Shown: positions 1-7,622 of the stretch, piece after piece | Position numbering within the stretch: the stretch's first letter is position 1 | Layout: each line of letters starts with the position of its first letter | Program-made: the position numbers and the translations under genes | Source of the DNA: Gemmobacter sp. | Lineage (GTDB): Bacteria; Pseudomonadota; Alphaproteobacteria; Rhodobacterales; Rhodobacteraceae | Reading direction: 5' to 3' | Assembly (NCBI RefSeq): GCF_034676705.1 | Contig: NZ_JAUCBS010000013.1 | Span: forward strand, 2,150,501-2,214,500 | DNA: 64,000 nt | Notes under the pieces: model-generated | What the model was told of the DNA's origin: nothing | Databases searched by the model: none | The model's input: the letters and a program-made list of their open reading frames with translations, nothing else

Positions 1-1900
1 CCTGGCCGTCGATGAGGCTTTGAAGATACCCTGACATCGCGGCACGGTCCTCTCCCAGGTCGCTCGAATCCTCGTTCTGGCTGCGTCCGGCGCGGTTCAC
101 CGCCTCGGCCGCCTGTCCCAGCCGCCATGTCAGCCCTTCGTCGGCCAGCGCCTCGACCTCTTCCACACCTTCGGCGATTTCCCGGCGGGCGGTGCGGCGC
201 GCCTCGAGCTTGGCGAATTCCTCGGCAAGACAGAGACGGGCGAGGGCGGCATCCTCGGGGTTGCGAACGGCGGGGACGATCTGCACATGGGGTAGGGCGC
301 GCAGGGATTCAAGCTCTGGCCCCGCCATCGCCGCCAAAGCGGCCGCCGGATCGGCCGCATGGGCGGCCCGCAACAAGGCGGTGCGCAACGCGGCATGGCC
401 CGCATCGGCGCAGTCCATCCGTTCCAGCGAGGTGTCAAAGACATCGACCAGCCCGGGATGCAGCGCCAGGATCGCCAGCACCGCCGCCTCGCGCAGCCGC
501 TCCTCGACCGTCTCGCTGGCCCCGGCCAGCAACGAGGCGCGGGTGGATGGCATGGACCCCGCCTTCACCTTGGGCTGAAACTGCCGGGGGACAAAGCCGC
601 GCGGGGCGCGCACGCCGGTGCCGAACAGTTCCTCGCGCAGGCGCTTCATCTCGGCGCCGTAATGGGTGCGGATCGACGGATCGGCGATGCGGGCCAGCGC
701 CGCGCGCAACCGCTTGTCCAGCGCGGCGCGCCGTTCGGGGCTGTCAAACACCTGGCCCTCGGTCTCGCGCTGCCACAGCAGGCGCACCATGGGCTGCGCG
801 CCGTCCAGCACGCGCTGAAAGGCGCCCGCCCCTTCGGCCTTGATCAGATCGTCCGGGTCCATCCCGCCGGGCAGCACGGCAAAGCGCAGGCCCTTGCCGG
901 CCTCCAGCAACGGCAGCGCCAGGTCGATCACCCGCAGCGCCGCGCGCATCCCGGCCGCGTCGCCATCCAGCGCGATCACCGGCTCGTCATGGATGCGCCA
1001 CATCAGGCGCAGCTGATCGTCGGTCACCGCCGTGCCCAGGGGGGCTACCGCGCCGCGAAACCCCGCCTCGGACAGCGCGATCACGTCCATATACCCCTCG
1101 GCCACCACCAGCGGCAGCCCCTTGCCCGCCGCCTCGCGCGCCGGGCCCAGGTTGAACAGGTTGCGCCCCTTGTCGAACAGCGTGGTTTCCGGCCCGTTCA
1201 GGTATTTCGCCCGCGCCTGCGGGTCCAGCGACCGGCCGCCCAGCGAAATCGCCCGCCCGCGGCCATCGCGTATGGGAAAGATCACCCGGCCGCGAAAGCG
1301 GTCATAGGGCGCGCCGCCCTCGTCGGGCTGGATCGCCAGCCCCGCCTCGACCACCAGATCGGGGGCTATCCCCTTGGCCCCCAGCGCCTGCACCAGCCCG
1401 GTCCGGCTGTCGGGCGCCCAGCCGATATGCCAGCGGTCCTGCGCCGCCTCGGGCAGCCGGCGCCGCAGCAGATAATCGCGCGCGACCGACCCGGAACCCG
1501 AGCGCAGCATCATGCGGTAATGCTGAACCGCCGCCTCCATCACCTCGGCCAGCCTGGTGCGCCGGTCGGAAACCTCGGCCGCCCGTGGGTCGCGGGCCGG
1601 CATCGGCATGCCCGCCTCGCGCGCAAGGATTTCCACCGCTTCCATGAAGCCGACGTTTTCGGTTTCCTTGACAAAGGAAATCGCGTCGCCCTTGGCGTGG
1701 CAGCCAAAGCAGTAATAGAACCCCTTGCGGTCATCCACATGGAAAGACGCGCTTTTTTCCTGATGGAACGGGCAGGGCGCCCACATGTCGCCCTTGGCCT
1801 GGTTGGATTTGCGCATGTCCCATGTGACCTTGCGCCCGACCACCTGGGTCAGGGAAAGGCGGTTGCGCAGCTCGTCAAGGAATCCGGGGGGCAGGCTCAT
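1..1900 (-). CDS. dnaG: DNA primase DnaG (3' end beyond left edge)
   Basis: DNA primase, which makes RNA primers for the replication fork. The frame starts at an ATG at 1900 (MSLPPGFLDEL...) and stays open to base 1, so about 633 residues are visible and the C-terminus lies outside the window. A CHC2 zinc finger is visible as C43-x2-H46-x17-C64-x2-C67. The catalytic TOPRIM core shows VVAEGYMDV and then DGDAAG. The C-terminal part, where the helicase-binding domain lies in this family, runs off the edge. The upstream gene on this strand, lldD, is separated by a repeat element with two hairpins, so dnaG is probably transcribed from its own promoter in 1901-2090. Confidence 0.95.
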   Translation of the reverse strand, partial: MSLPPGFLDELRNRLSLTQVVGRKVTWDMRKSNQAKGDMWAPCPFHQEKSASFHVDDRKGFYYCFGCHAKGDAISFVKETENVGFMEAVEILAREAGMPMPARDPRAAEVSDRRTRLAEVMEAAVQHYRMMLRSGSGSVARDYLLRRRLPEAAQDRWHIGWAPDSRTGLVQALGAKGIAPDLVVEAGLAIQPDEGGAPYDRFRGRVIFPIRDGRGRAISLGGRSLDPQARAKYLNGPETTLFDKGRNLFNLGPAREAAGKGLPLVVAEGYMDVIALSEAGFRGAVAPLGTAVTDDQLRLMWRIHDEPVIALDGDAAGMRAALRVIDLALPLLEAGKGLRFAVLPGGMDPDDLIKAEGAGAFQRVLDGAQPMVRLLWQRETEGQVFDSPERRAALDKRLRAALARIADPSIRTHYGAEMKRLREELFGTGVRAPRGFVPRQFQPKVKAGSMPSTRASLLAGASETVEERLREAAVLAILALHPGLVDVFDTSLERMDCADAGHAALRTALLRAAHAADPAAALAAMAGPELESLRALPHVQIVPAVRNPEDAALARLCLAEEFAKLEARRTARREIAEGVEEVEALADEGLTWRLGQAAEAVNRAGRSQNEDSSDLGEDRAAMSGYLQSLIDGQ

Positions 1901-1977
1901 GCCACGGATATAGCCCCCGCGCGGCGGAATTGCACCCGCCAAGATCGGTAGCGCGGGCGCCCGCAAGGCTCCGCTGC

Positions 1978-2052
1978 TTTCATCTGTCCCCAAATATCCT
2001 CGGGATGGTCTGGAAGGGCAGACAGCCCTTCCAGCGGGGGCCGTGGCCCCCG
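1978..2052. repeat. Dispersed intergenic element, copy A (ATATCC core plus two hairpins)
   Basis: The core CCAAATATCCTCGGG lies at 1990-2004, preceded by TTTCATCTGT. It is followed by a perfect 10-bp hairpin (2010-2019 with 2025-2034) and a second GC hairpin (CGGGGGCC at 2035-2042 with GGCCCCCG at 2045-2052). It sits between the lldD stop and the dnaG start. It is one of a family of at least six in this window with the same order of core, hairpin 1 and hairpin 2. It may act as the lldD terminator, but there is no T-tract. Confidence 0.75.
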
Positions 2053-2091
2053 GGCGTCGGGCGGGCCTCGATGGCCCGGTCGGCGCCAGCC

Positions 2092-3255
2092 TCAACTGTA
2101 TCTGGTAAAGAACCCCTCGGGCACCAGCAGGTTGTGCCGGCCAAGGTTCTGCACATCGCGTTCGCCGCACAGCGCCATGGAAATATCCAGCTCCTTGCGG
2201 ATCACCTCCAGCGCCGCCGTCACCCCGGCCTCGCCCATCGCACCCAGGCCATGCACGAAGGCCCGCCCGATGAAGGTGGACCGCGCCCCCAGCGCCAGCG
2301 CCTTCAGCACGTCCTGGCCCGAGCGGATCCCGCTGTCGAGGTGGATCTCCACCTTGTCGCCCACCGCGTCGACGATCTGCGGCAACATGCGGATCGAGGA
2401 CAGCGCCCCGTCCAGCTGCCGCCCGCCATGGTTCGATACCACGATGGCATCCGCACCCACCTCGGCCGCCTTGCGGGCATCCTCGGCATCGAGGATCCCC
2501 TTCAGGATCAGCTTGCCGCCCCACATCTCCTTCAGCTTCGCCACCTTGCCCCAGTCCAGCTGCGGGTCGAACTGCTCGGCCGTCCAGCTGGACAGGGACG
2601 AGGCATCCGCCACCCCCCGGGCATGGCCGACGATATTGCCGAAGAACCGCCGTTTCGTCCCCAGCATCCCCATGCCCCAGCGCCAGCGCGTGGCCAGATC
2701 GGCCAGCGTCGCCGCCGTCAGCTTGGGGGGCGCCGACAGGCCGTTCTTCAAATCCTTGTGCCGCTGGCCCAGGATCTGCAAATCCAGCGTCAGCACCAGC
2801 GCCGAACAGTTCGCGGCCCTTGCCCGCTCGATCAGCCGGCGCACGAAATCCTCGTCGCGCATCACATAGAGCTGGAACCAGAACGGTGCCGGGCTGTTCG
2901 CCGCCACATCCTCGATGGAACAGATCGACATGGTGGACAGCGTGAAGGGCACCCCGAACTTCGCCGCCGCCCGCGCGGCCAGGATCTCGCCATCGGCATG
3001 CTGCATGCCGGTCAGCCCCACCGGCGCCAGCGCCACCGGCATGGCGATGTCCTGCCCGATCATCGTGGTGCGGGTGCTGCGGTTGGTCATGTCCACCGCC
3101 ACCTTCTGGCGCAGGCGGAGTCCGGCAAAATCGGTGGTATTCTCGCGGAAGGTCTGTTCGGTCCAGCTGCCCGACTCTGCATAATCGTAGAACATCTTGG
3201 GCGTGCGCGCCTTGTGCAGGCGCTTGAGGTCGTCGATGCAGGTGATGACGGGCAT
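2092..3255 (-). CDS. lldD: FMN-dependent L-lactate dehydrogenase (LldD type)
   Basis: A 387-residue alpha-hydroxy-acid dehydrogenase, which oxidises L-lactate to pyruvate with FMN and passes electrons to the respiratory chain at the inner membrane. The signature SNHGGRQLDG begins at residue 274, with the catalytic His at 276 and the substrate-binding Arg at 279. The FMN-phosphate region (LDSGIRSG, then GRAF) follows. The ATG at 3255 is preceded by AGGGAG. A 19-bp dyad lies 17 bp upstream and may be the operator of a GntR-type regulator, but no such regulator gene is in the window. Other 2-hydroxy acids, for example glycolate or mandelate, cannot be excluded as substrate. Confidence 0.88.
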   Translation of the reverse strand: MPVITCIDDLKRLHKARTPKMFYDYAESGSWTEQTFRENTTDFAGLRLRQKVAVDMTNRSTRTTMIGQDIAMPVALAPVGLTGMQHADGEILAARAAAKFGVPFTLSTMSICSIEDVAANSPAPFWFQLYVMRDEDFVRRLIERARAANCSALVLTLDLQILGQRHKDLKNGLSAPPKLTAATLADLATRWRWGMGMLGTKRRFFGNIVGHARGVADASSLSSWTAEQFDPQLDWGKVAKLKEMWGGKLILKGILDAEDARKAAEVGADAIVVSNHGGRQLDGALSSIRMLPQIVDAVGDKVEIHLDSGIRSGQDVLKALALGARSTFIGRAFVHGLGAMGEAGVTAALEVIRKELDISMALCGERDVQNLGRHNLLVPEGFFTRYS

Positions 3256-3271
3256 GGGGTTCTCCCTGAAC

Positions 3272-3290
3272 TGGTAACTTTGCCTTACCA
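3272..3290. promoter_or_regulatory. Dyad upstream of lldD, candidate operator
   Basis: TGGTAA (3272-3277) and TTACCA (3285-3290) form a perfect dyad with a 7-base centre. It lies 17 bp before the lldD start codon. FadR-subfamily GntR regulators such as LldR recognise TGGT/ACCA dyads, although usually with a shorter centre. The assignment is by position and sequence only. Confidence 0.45.
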
Positions 3291-3312
3291 ATCCGCGCCA
3301 GGCCCCGCAACG

Positions 3313-3343
3313 AAAAAGGCGCGAGGGTTGCCCCCCGCGCGCC
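3313..3343 (-). terminator. Rho-independent terminator of the peroxiredoxin gene
   Basis: Read on the minus strand, GGCGCG (3343-3338) pairs with CGCGCC (3323-3318) around a GC-rich inner region. A run of five T residues follows directly (complement of 3317-3313). It lies about 20 bp after the peroxiredoxin stop and before the lldD dyad. Confidence 0.7.
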
Positions 3344-3364
3344 CCGGATGCCGTGCAGGACGGA

Positions 3365-3850
3365 TCAGATTTCCGCCAGCAGCGCCTCGCCGCCCGAAAT
3401 CTCGCACTGGCCGGGCGAGGCTTCGAGGTGCAGTTTCTCGACCTTGCCATCGACCACATACATCGCATAGCGCCTGGACCGCCCGATCAGGCCGGCGGGA
3501 GGCGCGTCAAAGTTCATCCCCAGCGCCTTGGTCCAGTCGCCGGCATCGGCCAGCATGGTGATTCCGGCCGCCGTGGCGCCCGTCGCCTCGCCCCAGGCCT
3601 TCATCACGAAGGGATCGTTGACCGACACGCAGACGATTTCGTCCACGCCCTTGGCGGCAAAGCCATCCCTGGTGCGGATGAAGCTGGGCACATGCGCCGA
3701 ATGGCAGGTGGGCGTGAAAGCGCCGGGCACGGCAAAGATCACCACGTTGCGCCCCTTGGTCAGCGCCGAGACCGAGGCGCTTTCCGGGCCGTTCGGGCCA
3801 AGCTTGATCAGGGTGCCTTCGGGCAGCGTATCGCCTGCGGTAATGGTCAT
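3365..3850 (-). CDS. Peroxiredoxin, Prx5-like (AhpC/TSA-Redoxin family)
   Basis: A 161-residue thiol peroxidase that reduces hydrogen peroxide and organic hydroperoxides. The peroxidatic motif PGAFTPTCH ends at residue 50, making C49 the reactive cysteine. A second cysteine, C149, sits near the C-terminus in SPGQCEIS. Many bacterial Prx5-like proteins carry a non-Cys residue there, so C149 could be a resolving cysteine. The start at 3850 gives the usual family length. A long open frame continues upstream on this strand across the flavoprotein gene, but it is a GC-driven artefact. The gene is divergent from the flavoprotein at 3929, with 78 bp between them for both promoters. Confidence 0.88.
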   Translation of the reverse strand: MTITAGDTLPEGTLIKLGPNGPESASVSALTKGRNVVIFAVPGAFTPTCHSAHVPSFIRTRDGFAAKGVDEIVCVSVNDPFVMKAWGEATGATAAGITMLADAGDWTKALGMNFDAPPAGLIGRSRRYAMYVVDGKVEKLHLEASPGQCEISGGEALLAEI

Positions 3851-3928
3851 GCGGTCGTCCTCGCGCGTTGTGTTCGGTTCGGCCTTGGATATAGTCTGCC
3901 GCCTTGGACGCGACCAGAGGGGACAGAC

Positions 3929-5128
3929 ATGCATATCGCCATCGTGGGCGCCGGGCAGGCGGGGGCAGCGCTGGCCGCGCGTCTGCGCGCGCTGGGGCAC
4001 AAGGGGCCTGTCACCCTGATCGGCGCCGAACCTGCCGCCCCCTACCAGCGCCCGCCGCTGTCCAAGGCCTATCTGCTGGGCGACATGCCGCTGGACCGCC
4101 TGCTGCTGCGCGCGCCCGAATTCTGGGCGGCGCAGGACATCCGCCTGGTGACCGGGGTTGCGGTGACGGCACTGGATCCGGTGGCGCAGACCCTGACCAT
4201 GGGGGCCGAGGTGCTGCACTGGGATCAGCTGGCCCTGACCACCGGCGCGCAGGTGCGGCGGCTGCCGGCCGCCATGGGCGGCGATCTGGCCGGGGTGCAT
4301 TACGTGCGGACCTTGGCCGATGTCGATGGCATGGCCCCCGAATTCACCGCCGGTCGCCGGGTGCTGATCGTGGGGGGCGGCTATATCGGGCTGGAGGCGG
4401 CGGCGGTGGCCGCGAAAAAGGGCCTGCATGTGACGCTGGTCGAGGCGGCCCAGCGCATCCTGCAACGGGTGGCGGCTGCGGAAACCGCCAGCTGGTTCCG
4501 CGACCTTCACATGAAGAATGGCGTTGAACTGATTGAAGGTGTTTCGCTTTTCCGCCTGACGGGGCAGGGCGGGGTAACCGGCGCCGATCTGGCGGACGGG
4601 CGGCATATCCCTTGCGATTTCGCCATCGTGGGCGTCGGCATCCTGCCCGATACCGCGCTGGCGGGGGCGGCCGGGCTGGTGCTGGACAATGGCATTGCGG
4701 TGGATGCGCAGGGCCGCACCTCGGCCCCGCAGATCTGGGCCGCCGGCGATTGCGCCAGCTTTCCGTATCGCGGCGGGCGGTTGCGGCTGGAAAGCGTGCC
4801 CAATGCCATCGACATGGCGGACTGCGTGGCGGCCAACATCCTGGGCGGGGGCACGGCCTATGTGCCCAAGCCGTGGTTCTGGTCCGACCAGTATGAGGTC
4901 AAATTGCAGATCGCCGGGCTGAACACCGGCTATGACCGCATCGTGGTGCGCGATACCGGCACTGCACGGTCGCACTGGTATTACGCCGGCGACCGGCTGC
5001 TGGCGGTGGATGCCATGAACGATCCGCGCGCCTTCATGGTGGCGCGGCGCCTGATCGAGGCCGGCCGCAGCGCCGACCCCGCCCGGGTGGCCGATCCGGC
5101 CACCGATCTCAAGACCCTGATGGGATAG
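3929..5128 (+). CDS. FAD/NAD(P)-dependent ferredoxin/rubredoxin reductase family protein
   Basis: A 399-residue pyridine-nucleotide disulfide oxidoreductase-like flavoprotein of the type that feeds electrons from NAD(P)H to a ferredoxin or rubredoxin. An FAD-binding GAGQAG is at residues 7-12. A second Rossmann motif (VLIVGGGYIG) spans about 145-154. The FAD-pyrophosphate motif AAGDCA is at 271-276. A reductase C-terminal domain follows from about 320. The ATG at 3929 has GAGGGGAC just upstream. No ferredoxin, P450 or dioxygenase gene is adjacent, so the electron acceptor is unknown. Confidence 0.85.
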   Translation: MHIAIVGAGQAGAALAARLRALGHKGPVTLIGAEPAAPYQRPPLSKAYLLGDMPLDRLLLRAPEFWAAQDIRLVTGVAVTALDPVAQTLTMGAEVLHWDQLALTTGAQVRRLPAAMGGDLAGVHYVRTLADVDGMAPEFTAGRRVLIVGGGYIGLEAAAVAAKKGLHVTLVEAAQRILQRVAAAETASWFRDLHMKNGVELIEGVSLFRLTGQGGVTGADLADGRHIPCDFAIVGVGILPDTALAGAAGLVLDNGIAVDAQGRTSAPQIWAAGDCASFPYRGGRLRLESVPNAIDMADCVAANILGGGTAYVPKPWFWSDQYEVKLQIAGLNTGYDRIVVRDTGTARSHWYYAGDRLLAVDAMNDPRAFMVARRLIEAGRSADPARVADPATDLKTLMG

Positions 5129-5132
5129 GCCT

Positions 5133-5708
5133 ATGCGCATCATTTCCGGGCAGTATCGCGGCCTGCAACTGGCCGAGGTCGGCGCAGGCGATCCGGCGGC
5201 GCATCTGCGCCCCACCACCGACCGCGTGCGCGAGGCGATCTTCAACCTGCTGATGAACGGCGGCTATGGCAACCCGGTGCAGGGCGCGCGCGTGCTGGAC
5301 CTGTTCGCAGGAACCGGCGCCCTGGGGCTGGAGGCGCTGAGCCGTGGCGCCACCCGCGTGGCCTTTGTCGATGATGGCACGGCGGCCCGCGCCCTGCTGC
5401 GCCGCAACATCGAAAAGATGCGCGCCATGGGCGTGACCGACGTGTGGCGCCGCGATGCCACGCGGCTGGGGCCGAACCGCGGGCCGGGCTATGATCTGGT
5501 GTTCCTCGACCCGCCCTATGCCATGGGTCTGGGCGAACAGGCGCTGGCCTCGGCTATCGAGGGCAACTGGCTGGCCCCCGGCGCCATGGTGGTGTGGGAG
5601 GAAAGCCAGCCCCCCGCCATGCCGCAGGGGTTCCAGATGCTGGACCAGCGCAAATATGGCGATACGCTTGTCACGCTGGCACGGGCCCCGGGCGGCCCAA
5701 CCGCCTGA
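5133..5708 (+). CDS. rsmD: 16S rRNA (guanine(966)-N(2))-methyltransferase RsmD
   Basis: A 191-residue SAM-dependent methyltransferase that modifies G966 of 16S rRNA during 30S assembly. The SAM-binding loop VLDLFAGTGALGLE occupies about 54-67. The catalytic tetrad DPPY is at 126-129, and the N-terminal MRIISGQYRG is typical. It begins only 4 bp after the flavoprotein stop, so the two are probably co-transcribed. Confidence 0.93.
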   Translation: MRIISGQYRGLQLAEVGAGDPAAHLRPTTDRVREAIFNLLMNGGYGNPVQGARVLDLFAGTGALGLEALSRGATRVAFVDDGTAARALLRRNIEKMRAMGVTDVWRRDATRLGPNRGPGYDLVFLDPPYAMGLGEQALASAIEGNWLAPGAMVVWEESQPPAMPQGFQMLDQRKYGDTLVTLARAPGGPTA

Positions 5709-5975
5709 AATCCGGGCAGTTCGTCAACGCCGTCAACCGCCGGATGCAGGCGCCACACGCGGCGGGCCCTGCAAAGGACGGGCGCCGCATCAAATCTGAC
5801 GACAGGCGAATACGTGCAGGCTGGCACTGCCTCGGGCGGTCTGCGGACGTGCCTGATTTGAGGCAGTATTTTGAACGCGGCCCTGGCCTATGACGACACC
5901 GTGTTCCTGTGACGCAGGGCCGGGGGCTGGCATTCCGGCCCCCGTCCCCCTAGACCATGGGCAAAGGGGGCGTCC

Positions 5976-6344
5976 ATGCGCGTGGTCTGGATCCTGTCGG
6001 GCGGAATTGCGCTGGCGCTGGGGCTGGCCGGCATCGTGCTGCCGCTGTTGCCGACCACGCCCTTCGTGCTGCTGGCGGCCTTCTGCTTTGCCCGCTCGTC
6101 GCCGCGGCTGCACGGCTGGCTGCTGGGGCACCGCACCTTTGGCCCGATCATCCGCAACTGGGCCGAACACCGCGCCATTCCGCGCGCCGCCAAGCGCGTC
6201 TCGATCCTGGCCATGCTGGCCGCGCTGGGGCTGAGCCTGGCGCTTGGCCTGCGGTGGGAGGTGCTGGCGGTGCAGGCCGTGGTGCTGGTGGTGATGGGAA
6301 CCTTCATCCTGACCCGCCCCGACGGACCCGCCGGCAGCGCGTGA
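5976..6344 (+). CDS. YbaN/DUF454 family inner-membrane protein
   Basis: A 122-residue protein with an N-terminal hydrophobic segment (about 5-32, ending GIVLPLLPTTPFVLLAA) and a C-terminal pair of hydrophobic stretches (about 72-115). The LPLLPTTPF motif and the SP.LH.WL..H..FGP pattern identify the DUF454 family. Its function is not established. The 267 bp before it contain no convincing gene. Confidence 0.82.
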   Translation: MRVVWILSGGIALALGLAGIVLPLLPTTPFVLLAAFCFARSSPRLHGWLLGHRTFGPIIRNWAEHRAIPRAAKRVSILAMLAALGLSLALGLRWEVLAVQAVVLVVMGTFILTRPDGPAGSA

Positions 6345-6391
6345 TTTTTCCCAAGGGTTCTGGCATGATGGCCGGCAGGGAGGACCAAGCC

Positions 6392-6709
6392 ATGCCGCAG
6401 ATCGACCCGGATTTCGACGGCCAGACCGTCATCACCACCTTTGAAACCACGCCGGCCCATGCCTTTGACCTGCTGGAGGCGCTGGAAGCCGCCTATGCCG
6501 AGGTGATCTCGCGCCAACCCGGCTTTGTCGGCGCCGCGCTGCACATCAACGATGCCCGCACCCGCATCTGCAACTATTCCCGCTGGTCCCGCCGCGAAGA
6601 TTACCAGGCCATGCTCCGCACCCCCGAAATGCGCAAACGCAACGCCCATATCAATACATTGTGCAAGAGCTTCGAGCCGGTAATGTATGAGGTGGCGGGG
6701 GTGTATTGA
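6392..6709 (+). CDS. Antibiotic biosynthesis monooxygenase (ABM) domain protein
   Basis: A 105-residue single-domain protein of the dimeric alpha/beta-barrel ABM fold. The pattern FDLLEALEAAYAEVISRQPG followed by W/F-rich strands is visible. Members range from quinol or haem monooxygenases to proteins of unknown role, and no haem ligand can be assigned here. The ATG at 6392 is preferred over one 27 bp upstream because GGGAGGA precedes it. Small size and isolation prevent a specific function call. Confidence 0.7.
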   Translation: MPQIDPDFDGQTVITTFETTPAHAFDLLEALEAAYAEVISRQPGFVGAALHINDARTRICNYSRWSRREDYQAMLRTPEMRKRNAHINTLCKSFEPVMYEVAGVY

Positions 6710-6716
6710 GGGGGGG

Positions 6717-7019
6717 TCAGGGGCACGACACCGAGCCGCGCAGTTCCACGCTGTCGCCCTGAACGCTGGCGGGCTTTACGGTGCAACCCGTGACCTGATC
6801 GACCACCGCCAGCATGGTTTCGCGCACCTTGTCCTGTTCGGCCCGCGCGGCATAGCCGACACGGATCACCTGAAATCGGTCGGCCTTTCTGAATACGGTA
6901 TAGCTGCGGCCATCCTGCGCAATTTCTGTCCGGTCCGCACCAAAGAATTCCGGCGAGGGTTGGGCGCCGCAGGCGGTTATTCCGATCCCCAAAACTACAA
7001 GAAGAACATATTTTATCAT
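6717..7019 (-). CDS. Small lipoprotein, unknown function
   Basis: A 100-residue protein with a lipoprotein signal peptide. It has a short N-terminus and a hydrophobic stretch ending in GITACGAQ, so the lipidated Cys would be residue 17. The rest is a compact, soluble domain with one further Cys pair near the C-terminus. The start at 7019 has AGGAG upstream. It lies in an AT-richer patch together with the next lipoprotein. I do not recognise the family. Confidence 0.6.
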   Translation of the reverse strand: MIKYVLLVVLGIGITACGAQPSPEFFGADRTEIAQDGRSYTVFRKADRFQVIRVGYAARAEQDKVRETMLAVVDQVTGCTVKPASVQGDSVELRGSVSCP

Positions 7020-7074
7020 CCGACCTGCTCCTGACTTCTCGAACAGAATGGAACAGACTAGTTAATAATTGATT

Positions 7075-7096
7075 AAGGCGCACGATGGTGCGCCTT
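7075..7096 (-). terminator. Hairpin terminator between two lipoprotein genes
   Basis: AAGGCGCAC (7075-7083) and GTGCGCCTT (7088-7096) form a perfect 9-bp stem with a 4-base loop. On the minus strand it is followed by an A/T-rich tail containing TTAATCAATTATT. It lies about 30 bp after the stop of the gene at 7125-7529. Confidence 0.65.
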
Positions 7097-7124
7097 GATC
7101 GTGTCATGGTCGGGATACGGGGGA

Positions 7125-7529
7125 TCAGCCGCAGGTATTGGGAACACCTTTGGAAACGATCTCTTGCCAGTTAGCGCCAAGCACTTCTCGGGCCGACAGG
7201 GCATTCGACGCTTCACGCGATCCCTCGGGGATCAGCCGAACAACCATTCCCTGGTTGAAATTCTGATTGAAGCCGGAGAAGAAATCTCCCTGTAGTCCAC
7301 TGCCGCTGCTGTCATTGGCGATGATGAACTTATCCCCGCCTTTTCGGATGACCTCAATCGCTGCGGCTTTGAACGCGAGATTTCTGGCGCCGGTCGGTCC
7401 GCAAGCGGGCGCGGCATGTGTCTGGACTTTGAAAGTGTCCTTTGACATCGGCTGAACACTGGTCTCGGCACAGCCGACCAATACCATTAGAGACGCAAAA
7501 CCAACCAGAGCCGAAACATTAAGTCGCAT
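7125..7529 (-). CDS. Lipoprotein, unknown function
   Basis: A 134-residue protein with a lipoprotein signal peptide (VGFASLMVLVGCAE, lipidated Cys at residue 20). The mature part is a small domain with a second Cys pair (PACGPTGARN and the C-terminal NTCG), which could form a disulfide. GGAGG precedes the ATG at 7529. Base composition is clearly more AT-rich than neighbouring housekeeping genes, suggesting recent acquisition or weak selection. No family is recognised. Confidence 0.65.
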   Translation of the reverse strand: MRLNVSALVGFASLMVLVGCAETSVQPMSKDTFKVQTHAAPACGPTGARNLAFKAAAIEVIRKGGDKFIIANDSSGSGLQGDFFSGFNQNFNQGMVVRLIPEGSREASNALSAREVLGANWQEIVSKGVPNTCG

Positions 7530-7622
7530 GGGCAGCTTTTCCTCCGAATCCTAATTGAGAAATGTATCACACAATCTTGTGAGAAGGTGCAATACCGTAA
7601 ATCAATAGAATTCTTGCAACCC

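Noticed and set aside
3365..5245. Possible fused protein continuing from the peroxiredoxin start upstream through the flavoprotein gene
   Set aside because: The upstream part is an antisense shadow. The peroxiredoxin has its own start and normal length.
7041..7054. GAAC-N6-GAAC resembling an SOS box upstream of the 100-residue lipoprotein
   Set aside because: Spacing is six, not seven, and the gene has no repair role.
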